Assembly (NCBI GenBank): GCA_019722365.1
Contig: JADFUC010002358.1
Coordinates: 682,001 to 746,000, forward strand
Length of the DNA: 64,000 bases
From: Lithospermum erythrorhizon
Lineage: Eukaryota; Streptophyta; Magnoliopsida; Boraginales; Boraginaceae
Reading direction: 5' to 3'
The notes under the pieces: model-generated
What the model was told of the DNA's origin: nothing
Databases searched by the model: none
Seen by the model: the letters and a program-made list of their open reading frames with translations, nothing else
Shown: in pieces, positions 35,664-50,200 of the stretch
Numbering within the stretch: the stretch's first letter is position 1
Layout of the letters: each line of letters begins with the position of its first letter
Translations under genes and position numbers: made by a program

Positions 35664-38600
35664 GGTGTAAAAGATGCTACAAAGAGGAACATATGTAAAT
35701 TGAACTTAGCATGTATCAATAATAAGTTGTAAAATGGCATGAGGTTTATTCCTCTCTGAATTTATAAAACCTAATAAATATGGACTTTTATGGTTGGGTA
35801 TGTTGTTACGCTATTTGACATATATGCCTTAAATTAAAACAACATAAATTACATTATATTGATACTCCGTATAAGAAATGTTTAGTCTGGAGTCAGTTAT
35901 TATCCACTACGTACGGAATGAATTAAAGCTGCTCAGGTTTGAGCAAAAATTAAATGGCTCCGGATCCTCTATAATATTTTTTGTGCGGCCAACACATTAT
36001 ATTTTTCATTTAATAATGTTTTTATAATCTTTCAATGTCTTTCCATCAAGTATATTTTATATCGTTATATAATAATATTTGTTATATTTAATTCAGAAAC
36101 AATTTAATAAAATTTTTATAAAATTTTAGAATATTTGATTATTAATAATTTTGACCATTAAAAGATGAAAAATACTTTAAATTTTGTTTTTAAGAAAGCA
36201 GAATTAGTGAAATATTTTAAATTGAAGTTAGTAGGAAACTAATATTAGAAATATAATTGATTGAGGTAATGTGCTTCAAAATTAAAAAATAAAAATGTTA
36301 AATAAAATGTTAAATATAAAGAGTATAACTGAAATTATTGGATAAAATGTATAATAAATTTTTTGAGCCCAAATTGAATAAGGCAAAATCAATTAAGACA
36401 GTACTCAGGATATGTAGTTTTAGAATAATACATGCACGAGGGTATTTAATTTAATTACTAGTTCAGTAACATATGGTTTGGTGAAATTAACATTAAATCA
36501 TTATATCCCCAGCCTATTAATGAAAATACCACATTATCACGTGATTTATTAATTAATGTAATTGTAATATAAACATATGAATTTAACAAGGAGTCAGAGT
36601 TTATAATAAAGAAATCAATAATTTTATGGATGGTGGGCGTATAAGACATAGAAAGAGTATTAATTACTTTGAGGACTAGGTATAAAGTAGTTGAGCACAG
36701 ACAAAAGGGCTCCGTGTATGAAAAAAGGCAGAAACCTAAGACAGACAAAAGGAATATGGAATGTATGAAAAGGCACACATTTAGTTCCATAAAGATTTAA
36801 GCTTTGGGTGCGCCAGCAAGGAAAAAAAGAGGAACAGTAGGAAGTAGAAAACTAAAAAGCAAGAAGACAGAGGTAGATATATTTTGTGTTTCTGCGCATC
36901 AATACAATAAAATTATTTGGGGAAATCTATCCCAGATATAAAATTTATCGAAGCATTGAGAGGGTGAAGCCATGATCTTTTAACTTTTTAAAAGCAGCCA
37001 GCTAGCACAGAGATCTTTGGGCTTGAGATTTGATGCATAGTCTTGAACTTTGATTTGAGACTGGGAAGCCTTAGTTTAGGCGCCCTATTTGAGGTTGTGT
37101 TTGATTTGGTTATGTAGGCCGTTGGCGCGGTCTAAATTGAGGATGAGGTGGGATTACGATGTGATCTAGAATGGATAAGAAGACTTACGGATTTGGATTT
37201 GTCTTTAGGCAGGTTGTATGATCACAGGCGGATAGGAGTGCGGATTACATTCTTGATTCTATTTTAGGATAGAAGACTTAAGTCTTGGACTTAGTCTTTT
37301 GAGAAAGCTTGGATATGGATTAAATAGGGAAGCACTTAGCGTATATCCGTGTGGTGTCTAGACTTGATCTTGGTCCCAGACTTAGGTCGTGGGACTTAGA
37401 CTTGATTTGGATTTGTGTCTTGAGAGGGCCTTAACGAGGCTAACCTCGTATAGGTAGACGAATTGGTGCTTGCTTGACTTATTCGATCTTGGTGCTTCAT
37501 TGTCGGGGAGGGATGCCTTGAACTTTACTCCGTGTTTAAAACTGGGGCATGAGCTATGTAGCGTGTCCGCCTTTGATTTACTAGGGGCATTTATAATGGC
37601 TTAATCACCGTAGTTCATTTTAATTTATGAGACTGAATTCTGAGAATTCTACAAAACAAATTTAGTCTTGAAATTGTTGCTTTTTATAAAAATTCAACCC
37701 TTTGTCCACTAATTCTAAACTTTATTTTGGTGATGTTGAAGACTTTTGTGTTAACTTCGCTCGAGTTCTACAAATTATGGCTATTTAAGATTATAGGTGA
37801 AGATTTGATGTTTTTCTCACTGAATAAGGCAAGTGGCAAGGATTTTATATGAAGAAATCGCCGGTACGTTAACATGCTTCTAATTCTCTGGGGAGATTTT
37901 GTTTGTATTTACATTATATTCGAGGGGTGAATTTTTCGATTAAATATGGGGGGGTGTTATAAGGCTTTTGGGTTCTCTCTTCCTGGTCGGTTGATCACTT
38001 TGCATTTTGATCTTAACCAGTTGGTTGCCGAGGCAAGATCGAGGACCGTTGATTTTTGGAAATTTCTTTATCTACTCAGGCATAAGCCTGGCGCCCTCTT
38101 TTTGACGAAGGTTCAGTTATTTTTTTAGGTCAGCAGCGTTTTCATATTGTGTGTGACCATTTCTCTAAAGTGGCTTCATTTTAAGCTGTGAAGCTTCAGA
38201 CTCCCGTTTTAGGCCAAATAGCCGAAATTGATGTAATTTACAGGGTTTTTAGAAACCCTGCTTTGATTGACATTTGGTCGGGGCTATTTCTAGGAAACCC
38301 TCAGTTTCGAGTTAAATTTAGGGTTAATTGTGCGTAAAACCTTAATTCGACTTTAATTTAATTTGAGGAGGCAATTGCAGGGAGCCTCATTATTTGATTT
38401 TTATTGGGACTCGGTTGGCCCCTAATCACTGCGATAGCTAGGTGGCAGAGCTAATTTTTTATTTAATCTATTTTTACCGATTAAAATAAATAGAAATTAA
38501 TTAAATTTATTTAATAAATTTCGACTGTCTACAAGGAGTAGTTGAATTGATGCAGGAGTATATATTCTACAAAAAGTAGTAGTAGCACCTCTTTTATTAA

Positions 38601-39872
38601 TTAAAACGAATTTGCTCGTGTTCTTCTGATCTAATACTCTGATCTAAGAGCATCAATCTATATAAAATATTTACCCTAGTTTGAATGGTATTGATAGCTG
38701 TGATATTAGATATTAATTTGGTGGGTGTAGAGTGGGTTGAATTGAAAAACAATTGTACTCAGGAATAAACTTTCTCAATAACTAATGACGACTTAAATAT
38801 AGTACTCCATAATAAAATATTCCGTAATATTGTGTGCTTCTTACTATCAAGCCCAATAATGAGTGGCAAATTATAAAATTCTTAAAGCCAAAACATTTTG
38901 GCCAAGTAGACAGGTAGTTGTGGGTCAGGAATCCAACATTAGGATTTAGGACTTTGGGTCCGTGGTGCAATTGAGTATACTTAAATGTATAGGCTAGCAA
39001 TTAGTTGTAAGTACCAATCCAACATTAATTGTGGGTCAGTAATGTAGGATACTTCATCTATGGCATAAAGATCATACATTTTGACACTAGTTAAAGTTAA
39101 CATATTTCCTAAATGGAATACATGTAATAATTTATCATGAAATAAGTTATGAAAAAAAGGAAAAGTAGAAATTTTTTCAGAAATGGAGGGAGTACAACCC
39201 AATTACCATACGGAGTATAATTTATTTTTTTGAGATAAATGAATGAAAATCAACAATCATTTTTTTTAATAGTTTTATTGGTTTCTTAAAAAAAAAAGTG
39301 ATCAAGACTTTCAAATAATATTTCCTTTAATGGCATTTACTTGTCATTCTAAAGTAATATATACACACAAATTAAGAAGCTAGAATGGAAAGTAATTAAA
39401 AAGTATATTGAAAATGTAGAATGACAATTAATTGAAATTATATCATTGATTGATTGATAATTTAATAAGAAAACGTAGTCAAAAAGTAATATTGAAAATA
39501 TAAAAAAATAATTTTATATATTAGAATGATAAGTAAAGATATTCCATTTTTTCGAACTAAAATAACAAGTAAATATTACCGGAGGATTACTATTTGACTA
39601 CTAAATGGAGTAAATGGTTACTGTGTAAACACGAAAGTGTCGTTTCGTATGCCTGGGGAAGGTCATATTACTCATATATATCTAAATATTATTTCTTGAT
39701 TGGCCTGTAAACGTATTGACTAATAATCCTCCCCGTCCCTACAATCTAGAGAAATCACCACCCATATTCCATCAACAACAAAAAAGCATCAAATAAACCA
39801 TTTTTAGTCATCATATCATCAAGACTTACATAGTACTCTAGAAAGACATCACCACTTCATAGTGTATATAAG
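35664..39872. other. Long intergenic stretch with repeat-like DNA
   Basis: 35664-36950 is AT-rich and featureless. 36960-38540 is GC-richer, with many variations on GACTTAG/TTGGATTTG, and looks like an old retroelement part, but has no recognisable protein. 38780-39230 carries ends resembling Stowaway-type MITEs (TGGAGGGAGTAC at 39184). No gene is supported. Confidence 0.35.
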
Positions 39873-40076
39873 ATGGCTATGAACCAGCAGCTGGAGAATT
39901 TGGTGCAGTCGATAAAGTCAAAGGTGAGAAGTTTAAAGAAACCAAAAAAGAAAGCATACATGAAAATGGACAAAAGTGCAAGTGTTAAGGTCCAGATCCG
40001 AAGTAGGAAAGCTCGTCAGCTTATCGACAAGACTCTCAAGCTTGCTGATCATCCTGGAAAACGTACCACCTATTAA
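39873..40076 (+). CDS. Small basic plant-specific protein, 67 aa
   Basis: A single uninterrupted frame starts MAMNQQLENLVQSIKSKVRS and ends DHPGKRTTY. It is strongly basic, with a KKPKKKAYMKMDKSASVKVQ segment followed by IRSRKARQLIDKTLKLAD. I recognise it as one of a family of uncharacterised short plant proteins that keep the MDKSASVKVEIRSRKARKLIDKT core; no function is established to my knowledge. There is no signal peptide or membrane helix. A TATA-like GTATATAAG directly precedes the ATG (39864-39872) and is probably part of the leader. The AT-rich neighbourhood contains no other gene. Confidence 0.8.
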   Translation: MAMNQQLENLVQSIKSKVRSLKKPKKKAYMKMDKSASVKVQIRSRKARQLIDKTLKLADHPGKRTTY

Positions 40077-40755
40077 TTTAACTAAATTTTTTTTTCGTTT
40101 TCTGTTTCATCATAAAAATTAATCACAAACACAACATTTTTTTCCACCTTTTGTTTTTAGTGTATATATAAAAAAGATCTATATATAGAATGTATATGTG
40201 TGCCGATTCAGAGTTCATCCAATGTATGGAACCGTTCGGTTTCTTCATATGTCTTATTTAAAAAATAATATGATGAGTTTGTCATCATTTTATTATTAGT
40301 TGCGTTCTTGGTATTTTGCACTTCATCTAATGTATGTACGTTTCTGTATTCATTATTGGCATACCATGTCAGTTTATGGATCAAATAAAGTGTTTTATTT
40401 GATTGGAAATACTCTAGCAGTATGTTAAAAGTAACATTCGATATGGGTTAATCAAATACGTTAATTTCAGAATACATGAATGCTTAGATACCGAGTAAAT
40501 CTATTGCAACGAACAGCTCTCCCAAGTGCCTTAATTAGTTTTGGCATTATGAATTATGATTTTAAGGATTTAACTTGGTTTAATTTGCACTACCTTAACT
40601 AGAAATGATAAGCTTGCGTGTTTATTTTACCGACTTTCATCTTTAATTGTCGAAATAGATTTTAATTTGCCCCCCAATAATCACCCATATTGCTCTAAAC
40701 TTAAATAATTTTTTTGTTGGATTTTCTTCTAATAATTGTACAAACATGTGAATTC
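40077..40755. other. 3' UTR and AT-rich intergenic DNA
   Basis: No gene is visible. T-rich DNA just after 40077 is probably the 3' UTR of the small basic protein gene. Confidence 0.4.
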
Positions 40756-40759
40756 ATAT

Positions 40760-40955
40760 ATTAGGTGGTTTCGTGGATCTCGAGTTGAGCGTAATACCCT
40801 GTAAACCACAATCAGTTAGTTAAAACATATAAGGCAAACTCGATATGACGACAAATTCGATAAAAAAATATTAATATAGAATCGAACTTATGACATTTTG
40901 ATTGCAAATTCACCTATTATTATTTCACTTAACCACCCTTGCAGTGTTTGGATTA
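40760..40955 (-). mobile_element. tRNA-derived SINE-like element
   Basis: On the minus strand an A-box-like GGTGGTTAAGTGAAA near 40940 is followed about 50 bp later by a B-box-like AAGTTCGATTCT near 40890. The rest reads TGTGGTTTACAGGGTATTACG and CTCAACTCGAGATCCACGA, a body type seen in plant tRNA-derived SINEs. No clear target duplication was found, so the limits are approximate. Confidence 0.5.
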
Positions 40956-42150
40956 AGACCCTAGCTTCTCTTGTAGATCAAAATGTCATATCATAGAACA
41001 ATGGCAACAATTCGTATCTATAGTGAAAAAAATTACGGAGTAATATTTCTCAGTTTGAAGCATCTATGCAAAGTCAATCAAGATACCAGGGAAACTGGGA
41101 AAGGGATAACTAAAAGATCATTTAGCTTGTGCATTTTACACGTTGCAATTTATCAATTTTGATTCGATAAGGTGTTCTAATACTTTATGTTTTTTGAATG
41201 ATAATGGGGTTTGGTTCAATGATGGAAAATATTGAAGGTAGCCTAGGCAATCAAGAAGTCATGAAAAAATCTTGAAATTCGATATCTTGGTACTAATTCT
41301 TATTGCTTGTTTTATTTTCTCCAATAATTAATTAGTTAAATACTACTCGATATATATGACTAAGAATTATTTTGTCCCCTGAGCAATTAATAACATGTGA
41401 ATATGAAGAAATTGTCTCCGCTTGATCTTTCGGCAATTAATAAATGGTACTCTTATTATTCATAAAATTATAGTATGACAATTTTAGGCGTCGTGGAGCG
41501 GACCACTATATTGCCAAAACTTGTAAAGGTTGACAATAGCATGTCAACTACTCTCTTAATTTCTGAAGACTTTATATTTAGATTATCACCTTTGTTTCGT
41601 ACCCTTCTGGGTTCATCTACTAATTAGGAATTGCATATCTCAATCACTTTCTCTACCTACTTAAATGACTTAATTGTTAATGCTTTCAACAATGATCCTT
41701 GCCCAACAAAATATTCTTCTTATTATTCACAATCAAAATTAAAACGAGGCACAATTTGCCTTGCACGATCTAACTGTTATCCAACACGTAATTTCATGAT
41801 TATAACTTTTGATGTAGGGGCGTCAAATAAAATGTTACAAAAAACAAGAAAAATCTACACAGTACTGTAAATTTAGAGATTTATCTAGTTTTGAAAAAGA
41901 TATTATGAAATTTTATTTTTCAATAAGAAACATGCATCTTTTTAATAATAAAAAAAAAAAAATAGGAGCGTGACCGGCCGGCTGCTCTCCTATAGACCAT
42001 AGTTCAGCTAATTAAATTGTCCTGAACCGAGCCGGGCCGGATTCGGTTATTTCAGTAAAAAGAAAGTTGTAGGTGTTTCGCTGCAGCTTGCTTTATAGTT
42101 TAGTACGTAGAATCGCGGATAAAGGAATTGTAAAGTGTCGTCCCAGAAGG
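40956..42150. other. Intergenic DNA and retroelement remnant
   Basis: No gene is visible to about 41940. From 41960 the sequence turns GC-richer (GACCGGCCGGCTGC, GAGCCGGGCCGG) and runs into a polypurine tract and LTR, so it is the 3' end of an otherwise lost element. Confidence 0.4.
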
Positions 42151-43135
42151 CGAGTGGGAGTGTTGGAAATCAGAGTATTTTGATTTCTATAATTATGCCG
42201 TTGCGACAATTGTTGTAATAATTCATTTACTAGTTTTAGTTAAATGAGATTACTCAAACTAAGTGTTCAATAATAGTAATTGTAAATTACTAAAATGGAC
42301 CTGCGATAATATCAGGGCAATACGATTCTTTAGATCCATTGTGCATAACCGATATAATAATCATAATGGTCAATTATATTGTGCTCTGACTAATATATCC
42401 CGAGCCCAGGAAGGTCACATACGGCTATTATTATACGAGGCTAATATTATCGAGGCAGGAAGATTCATGTGCTTGAATTAAGGAAGTGATTGTTAAATTG
42501 GGAGTTGATTGAAATCGGCCAGAGATATCCCCGTCGAGTTTTACGTTGATAATGTAAAAACACAAATTGAATAATCGAACCAATTAAATTTCTATTTCAA
42601 TTGATGTTTAACAAGAGAAGCTCGTTAGTAACAGTAGTTACTCACTTGTTGACATTCGGTTGGTTAACGGTTTGAGTTATTTCGTTAGTTAACGGTCGAG
42701 CTATTCGAGCCCGAAAATAGGAAGGGACTATATAAGGAAGAAAAAGATGAAAACCAAAGATAATCATCTTTCTCTCTTCCACTCAAAAATTAAGCCCCTC
42801 TCCTGTACTCCACGTAGCAAAAATTGAGTCAAGCTTTTGACTTGATTTTTGCTCTCGATGCTACGTAGATTCCGGCGTATCAATCGAGATTCAACCGCTC
42901 TTGGTGTGGACTAACTAGAGGCATTGTATTTTCGATGCTCATTGCTAGGATTTCAAAGGAGGCTTAAATGAAAGGTGAGTTGGCGTTTTTCATTGCCGAT
43001 GTAAGTACTCGGTTTTCATACATATATGCATATATGTATTTTATTGTGAATACGTTTATATACATGTATCCGATCTTGGTTGCATTTAATTTTATTTTTA
43101 TTATGAACAAGTTGCGTAATTTTCAACGGTCATAC
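42151..43135 (+). mobile_element. LTR of family A, copy 2, with polypurine tract
   Basis: A purine run ending in CGAGTGGGAG (42151-42160) directly precedes TGTTGGAAATC at 42161, the arrangement expected at the 3' LTR of an LTR retrotransposon. The LTR has a TATA-like ACTATATAAGG near 42728 and a leader containing GAGTCAAGCTTTTGACTTG. Long stretches match 56556-57490 (for example ATTTCTATAATTATG, GTTAAATGAGATTACTCAA and TTGCATTT near the end). About 1 kb long. The element body upstream is missing. Confidence 0.75.
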
Positions 43136-46100
43136 ACTTGTGAGAACGGACCAGCAATAGAGTTGTGCTTGTCGATAAGAGAATACGTCTGCTCCAGGAG
43201 AATTTAATATATCATAGATTTTATTCACCTTAAGTTTCATGGCGGTATAGCTTAACAATATTGTTCTCTAAAGATTATATTTAAATGACTAATATAACAT
43301 ATGTCGTATATATGTAATCGGGCTCAGCTAACCTTTAAAGACTCGAGGTTCATCTTCACTCTTGACCTTTTGATCTTGTCAAAATATCAAGATGAAGATT
43401 ACAACTCCATCAAAGCGTATCTCAGTTTGCAATTTGGATACTAATAGTATGTCGTTTTTCTTATTATTACCGTTTGAGATGTGAACTTCCAATAACAATT
43501 TCAAGTATCCATAAATCCTTGATCATTACTTGAACATTCTTTGGATCGCTCACGTAACCACACATGTTATTCTGATACATGGGTAATCAATAAGGAAAGA
43601 CTTGGAAATAGACATGTGCATAATTGACCAATGAATACATTGACTTGAGTCGAAACCAAATGTTTGATTCATTTGTGACTATATATGTTCTAATGGAAAT
43701 ATGTTTCTTACTTGATGAATCACCATCTAGAAGATAAATAGAGTGAGTTATATACTAGATTCATGTATTCGATGCTATTTCGCTCGGATGATCTTGAAGT
43801 CGTCTATTGGGTATGATTTATCCATATCGTCACCTGTATCTTTGTATTTGGCGTTAGCGATAAAGTAAAATTGTCACATAATATTTCTAATATAACCGAA
43901 TGTTCTAACACTGGATTGGTGTCTCCTAAGGAGCTACTTGAATACATTCAAATCATATATTTACTTTCACTCTTTATACTTGTAATGAAGATATTATACA
44001 TATAATAAAGTATAATTCTATAGTAGATGAAAATAAATATCAATTTCCTTCTGATAAATACCAGTTTTCTTCTGATTATGAACATGATGACATAATCTCA
44101 ACATTAGATCCCGTGTTAAATTATGTCTATCTCAGTGACATAATATTAACTTGTCCATGCAAGACGTTTCAAAGTTTGTTTATCAAACATAACTCTTGAG
44201 TTATCTCACAGTTGAGTATGAATAAATTTAATTTAAAGATAGGCGTGACAACTTTCAATATGTGAATTTATTCCATTCACTGTGTTTCAATTACATTGAA
44301 CACAATTCTTACTTGTATCACTCAACTAGTGACAAATCTAAGGTAGAATGAAAATTACTTTGGTATACAAAATTGAAAGATTTCATTCATTGTGTTTTAA
44401 CTTCATTAAACTCAATTCTTTACTTACGTATCTTATCGAAATGCAACTTTAAGATCGGAATGATGTCTCGTTCTAGGATATCACATTACCATTATCGTGT
44501 CGTTAAATTCAAAACTTGATAGTATTTGTATGGTCCTCAGCAGTCATATCGAATTAAATTATATCATTCAATGACTTATATCCTCGATCAATTTGTATGA
44601 GAACATACAAACTAGACAAATTAACGTACTCCATTTAAGTCTAGTAGAGGTTATTTCAGTTTATCTTTACCAAGATTGAACTTCAATGCTTGTTAAGTTA
44701 TTTCTAGAAGTATTACCCAATTGTTTGTTATTCAAAATATCATGTCTTTTAAGATGAATAAAATGACATTCATCATCAGAATCACACGATAGATATAGAA
44801 ATATGCAAATATCCCATATTAAATATGACATACAATTCTACTCATATAGTTTGAAATTTCAACGCTCGTGGAGAATTTAAAGCTGTGTGCTCTTACTCAA
44901 TGTAGTTACCTAAAATTACACAAGAGCTCAATTATCTTTCTATGTACCTTGGTTCCCGGCTATTACTATACTTGGCTCATAATCATGATTTAAACAATGT
45001 GAGTGCTTGATTGTCCATAATCTTTGACAGGTTTAGCCACTGATGACATTGCGATTTTGATAACAAATTATTTGAGATATAAGGTTTGCTCAGGCCTCTC
45101 TTTCTATTTCTCGAAGTATTATTAAATATTCTTCTTTTAGTGCCCTAATGTTTTAAATGATGAACTTAATCATTAACTTTAAAAATATAGCCTTTATGCG
45201 CTCAACTTTACAAGTAGTGTGCAAGCTATATAAGTTATACAAACCACAAGCTTATGCTTTAAATCACGATTCATGAACAAAGTTCATCTTGTTGGTGAAA
45301 ATAAATGTCAATGACATGTCTTGAAATGTAGATACATAACATTCAAGATCATCCAATAGTATTCTCATTTAGTTATAAAAGAGATCAGATCAATTATTTA
45401 AGACTTGTATGGTGGCTAAAAGACAATATAACATATTAGTCTTCATAGCATCATCACCTTTAGTTGAGATCAATTAGTATCTACCAATTATATCGGAGTA
45501 ACGTTGTTTACTTGAACCTAAGTTTAGTTCACATTATTAAATCAAGTATCAAATAATTATGGTACTTGTTGCTTGTCTTTTATTAGTACATAACCATCTT
45601 CAATGGCTTGTGAAGGAAAATACGTTTAGCATTTATAACGGTATGTTACACAAAGTTTATGGATTTCTCCTTAATTTGTTTTATTTCATAATGAAGTTAT
45701 GTTTAATTTGTCAATTAACGATGAATAAGCAATTAAATTTAGTGTGCCAATCATAAAATAAAATATGCAATCATAGATAATGCGGTTCAGAGAAACATTC
45801 TAACACATTACAAATGACTTGAAAATATTATGCAGGTGCTTAGAATGTCTAAAATACAAAGGTATCCAAGATCGTTATTGTTGGAATCAAGCGGCAACCT
45901 GACAACATTTTGAATCCCGACACAACGATAGATTAACTAATCGGTGTACCGCGACAAAACTCTTAGATGCTAACACTCCCTAACGAGGTACCCGACAATG
46001 TATCACCGAGCTTCATGATATTGAGTGGAAATGTGATTAAACAACCAATTAAACGATTCATTACTTTGGAATGATCATGCAGCCATAGCGTTAGTAGAGA

Positions 46101-47260
46101 TCGCTGACATGATCCCATTGTCGTACCTATCCACGACACTAGTGTGCGGTCAACCTGATATGTACTTGGCCGGCCGTGATAAGTTGCACTGCTAAAATTA
46201 GCTTGATACTTTGCTTAAATTTTAGTGGCGAGATTAATATTATTTGATTATTATCTAACATGTATAATAGCATATACTCAAGTAATATGCACATCATGAA
46301 AAATAAAATAAATAATACACATTCAAGAGATATATGATATGACCTAAAATAAGTGATCTATTCTGACACTTTATAAATTAATACCTTATAAGGCCACATT
46401 GGCATTTTGCAAAATCTGATGCTGTATTCTTGATTTCTTGAAACTTCGAGGTCCATGAAATGTTGTACTAGTAAAGCATCATCTTGATGCCTCCCTACTT
46501 GATTATATTTACTAACCCAACTAAGACATCACAGTCTTGTGGGTCAAATAAAATACCTTAAATACAAGCTTCGGTTAATTAGTTTAGAACGAAATAAACG
46601 GTTGTATCACAGTATTTAAATAAAATACAAACTAGGTCATATCGATATATCGTTTAAATTCACATTATAATATATATTTACGAAATAAATCAGATATCAT
46701 GGATTTAACAATACATTAAAAGAAAACTAAATAAATCATGCAATGATGAATATCCATGATAAAATATATATAATCAAAATTAATTGATACAAATATATAA
46801 AATGTGTCTAATAATTATTACAGCCATAATTTCATGTGCATATATAATAATAAATACTTACAAGTAAGTATATTTATTATATATTCAATAACTAGATAAC
46901 TATTACTATGTTTAACCTTTTAACAAATAAATAACTAAAATATTAATAATTAAAAGAGATAATTGAATTAAATAAAATTATTTTAAATCTGGTAATTAAA
47001 ATTAACATATTTACTGTATGATATTTATTCACAAAAACCCGAAATTGAATTTCCCACAATATTAAAAAATCTAAAACTAGGGTTTAAAACGGATTAGGAT
47101 TTTTTCAAAATCCTACCTTACGACGATTGGGTATGGGTAAATTAAGCCTCTCATAGACACGCGCTACCCTAGGCTCTAGGGTTGGGAAATAGATTTCTAA
47201 AGCCACCGGAAACACGCGAAGGTGGCGGACAGGCAATATGCGGCGCTTGTACAAGGCGGC
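43136..47260. other. Unclassified repetitive non-coding DNA
   Basis: About 4 kb without a long open frame or recognisable protein domain. Composition is even and AT-rich, with a CpG-richer block at 45880-46180 that includes TGTTGGAATCAAGCGG, a possible LTR start. The position next to an LTR suggests a large non-coding retroelement derivative, but no second LTR of family A was found. 47040-47230 contains CTAGGGTTTAAAAC and CTCTAGGGTTGG, telobox-like motifs of the kind found in plant 5' leaders, without a following gene. Confidence 0.35.
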
Positions 47261-50200
47261 GTGTTCGATTATTGTAATTAATTTCGGTTTATGTTTTCAT
47301 TATGATGTTATGATTTTTAAACAATGTTTTTTATTTATGTACGTTGATGTTTGAAAGATTTACATTTAAGTATTATGTTTGAACTTGTTGGTTTAAACTT
47401 AGATTATTATCCTGCGTTTGAGCTTGATGTTTATATTCTTAGTGTTGCTTATTAACTATGTTTGTCGTACATTTAATATGTTATTGTTCGGTAGTTTGAT
47501 ATGTTAATGAATGTTTTAAGCGGAGTTGTAGTATTAGTTTAAGGTGTGTTTAAGTGTTGTCGACTTGTAGTGTGAATGTGTTTGGAAAACACATTTTATA
47601 TAGTTGTTTCTGCAGTTTTTTATGATATAAGCATTGATGCAGTTTATTTGGAGCAGTATCATAGCTTATATAAAAAAACCTTTAATTAAGGTATTAACGT
47701 GAAATTACTTGGTTTATGAAGCGGTACCACGTAGGAAACTTAAAGAGGTATCGAAGCCGGTAGAATCTGTAGAATATTGGGTGTCTTTCGAGCCAGAGGT
47801 AGGCCTTGGGCCAAAGGAGCCGTTCGTGGGCGGGCGATTCAAACCAAATTGGTGGGCCGTCAGAGCTGGGTCAGATTAGACACCACTAAGTTCAACAATA
47901 GTTTATGAATGTGATCCGAGGTTAAAGTTAATGGACGTGAACCAGAAGCCTTAATAAGGGGGCTAAACTGGGCTAGAAATGAGATGGGCTATTGGGCAGT
48001 GCTAGAGTATGTTCGTCCCAATGACCCACAAGCACGGCCTACATCTACATACATGATTCTGTATGATTCATACATGATAGTGATGAACTGATGATACATA
48101 GATGCAGCCTGTAGTAGTAAAAGTGTGAAACCATGCTTCCAAGAGGTGCCACTTGGAATCTGGAAATAAAAGTTAATTGCGGATATGTGCTTAGTGTAGG
48201 GGCCCAGAAGTTTCTTATCGCATATATTGTAGTTCATAAGAAACATTATACATTATTATTCATTGTTCTATTGGGGACTACAGACTGAAGATTCTTAACA
48301 AATTTTGCACCCCACCCCCTAATCAAGGGCCTCTTAAATCTTAATTGCATACAGAATCAATAATATTGATATGTTACAAAAATTACTGTCTGAAAATTCA
48401 ATGCATTTGATTGATAGAATTATAAGGATTGTAACGTCATAAAACTGAAACTCTGTAAATCTCATTCTGCGGTACTATTACGTATACCTCTTCCTATTAC
48501 GTATACCTCTGAAGTAAACATGAAAAATTGAAAAGTAAACATTAAAAATTGAAAAGGGAGATATGGTACAATTTACCTATATCTAAATGCTCACCATGCA
48601 TCTTGTGCTATATTAAATGCCCCTGTGGATATTGATAAAGACTAGAGAAACTTTATACGGAGAAAAATACCGTAAATGGAAAACAGTTGCCTGAAAATTG
48701 GGAACAATCGTAGATGAGAATTTATTGGACACACTACATACACTGGCTGGGAATCTGCTGGCATGCATGTTTTGTTTATGACATGGGAAACAACGAACAC
48801 TTATCTTTTACTCCCTTTTACTACTTCATGCATATAATTACAGGGCTTTTGTTTTGATGGTGGTTGGGAGTGCAAGAGATGTTCCCCCATACCATCTGTA
48901 CCCCTTCCTATCTATCAATTCATTGAATGGAAAACCATAGACATGATAATGCCCAATGATAATGGTATCAAGCTAAGACATTCATTGTACGCATCTACAA
49001 AAAGTTAATTATTAAAATAGTATCAGATAGTGGGTACGAGTTACACTTTAATCCTCAATAATAATAACGTAATACTTTGATCCTCGATAATAACATAATT
49101 ATTGCATTTTGAGATTCATTGTCATGACCTTAACATAACCTCATAGCCTAAATGGCGAACATAAGCTTATAAGTTATGATCTTATGACCTGGCTCACATA
49201 GGCTAAACCACATATTATGTATAGAGTTGTTTCACTAAGGATTCTATATATATTCGTCAAAAAGGAAAGTCTAGTTTTATTTTTATGATAGAAGTTAAAA
49301 AACTTGTCAAGGTAATTGTCAATTTGATCAAAGATAATAATATCAAGTTGTAATTTAGTATTAGATGGTTATATTGTTTAAAAATAGTATATGTTTTATA
49401 AGTATTTTGCTAAACAATAAACAAGTTTTTTTCTCTCAAATTTAATAATTCAACCATTAGAATTCAATCTAGACTAACTTTTTAAAATGAAGAAATTGGT
49501 TCTTTATTATTGAAAAAGGTAAAATTTATAGAATTAATTATTGAATCTCCTAATTTTGCTAATTTAATAATTGAAAATCAAACTTGATAAAAAATTTAGA
49601 CAGGGTAAAGGTAGGGAAAGTAAGTAAACTATAATTAATTTAGATAATATAAAAGGAAATCATCTTGAGATTTTGAAAAGGGAAATTATCTAGCCCTGCC
49701 CTTATGAAATTAAAAAGTCAATAATTAATAACTCTCAAAGATGTGAAGCAAATAGTCCAGCGTTCATTTTTGTCATTTCCTCTATCATATCTATTGCTTT
49801 AATATGTGATTGCCCATTAGCTATCATAATTTTTCATTCATTCCTTTCACATTATATCATTGTCTTATTGAGGTCCAATACTAAGTATATGTATTAAAAA
49901 AATTAGAAGAGTTTGATTCTTTACGAGTACAAAAGAACAATTCGGATAGACCTTTGCTTGGACAGTCGGGGACAATTGCTGTTCCTCCATATCATAAGAC
50001 ATGGATGCAAGTTTTTCTCATACAAAGGTTTTATTGAATAATCCAGCTTTCAACATGGACAAAGATACGTTATTTTGAATATTCTAATTCATCACCAATG
50101 ATGGATTCATACCTACTTTCCAGATGTCAATGCTTCAAATAATTACAAAGAGGTGGAATTTTACTAAGCATTGTTTAATTGTCCCTTATTAGATGTTACA

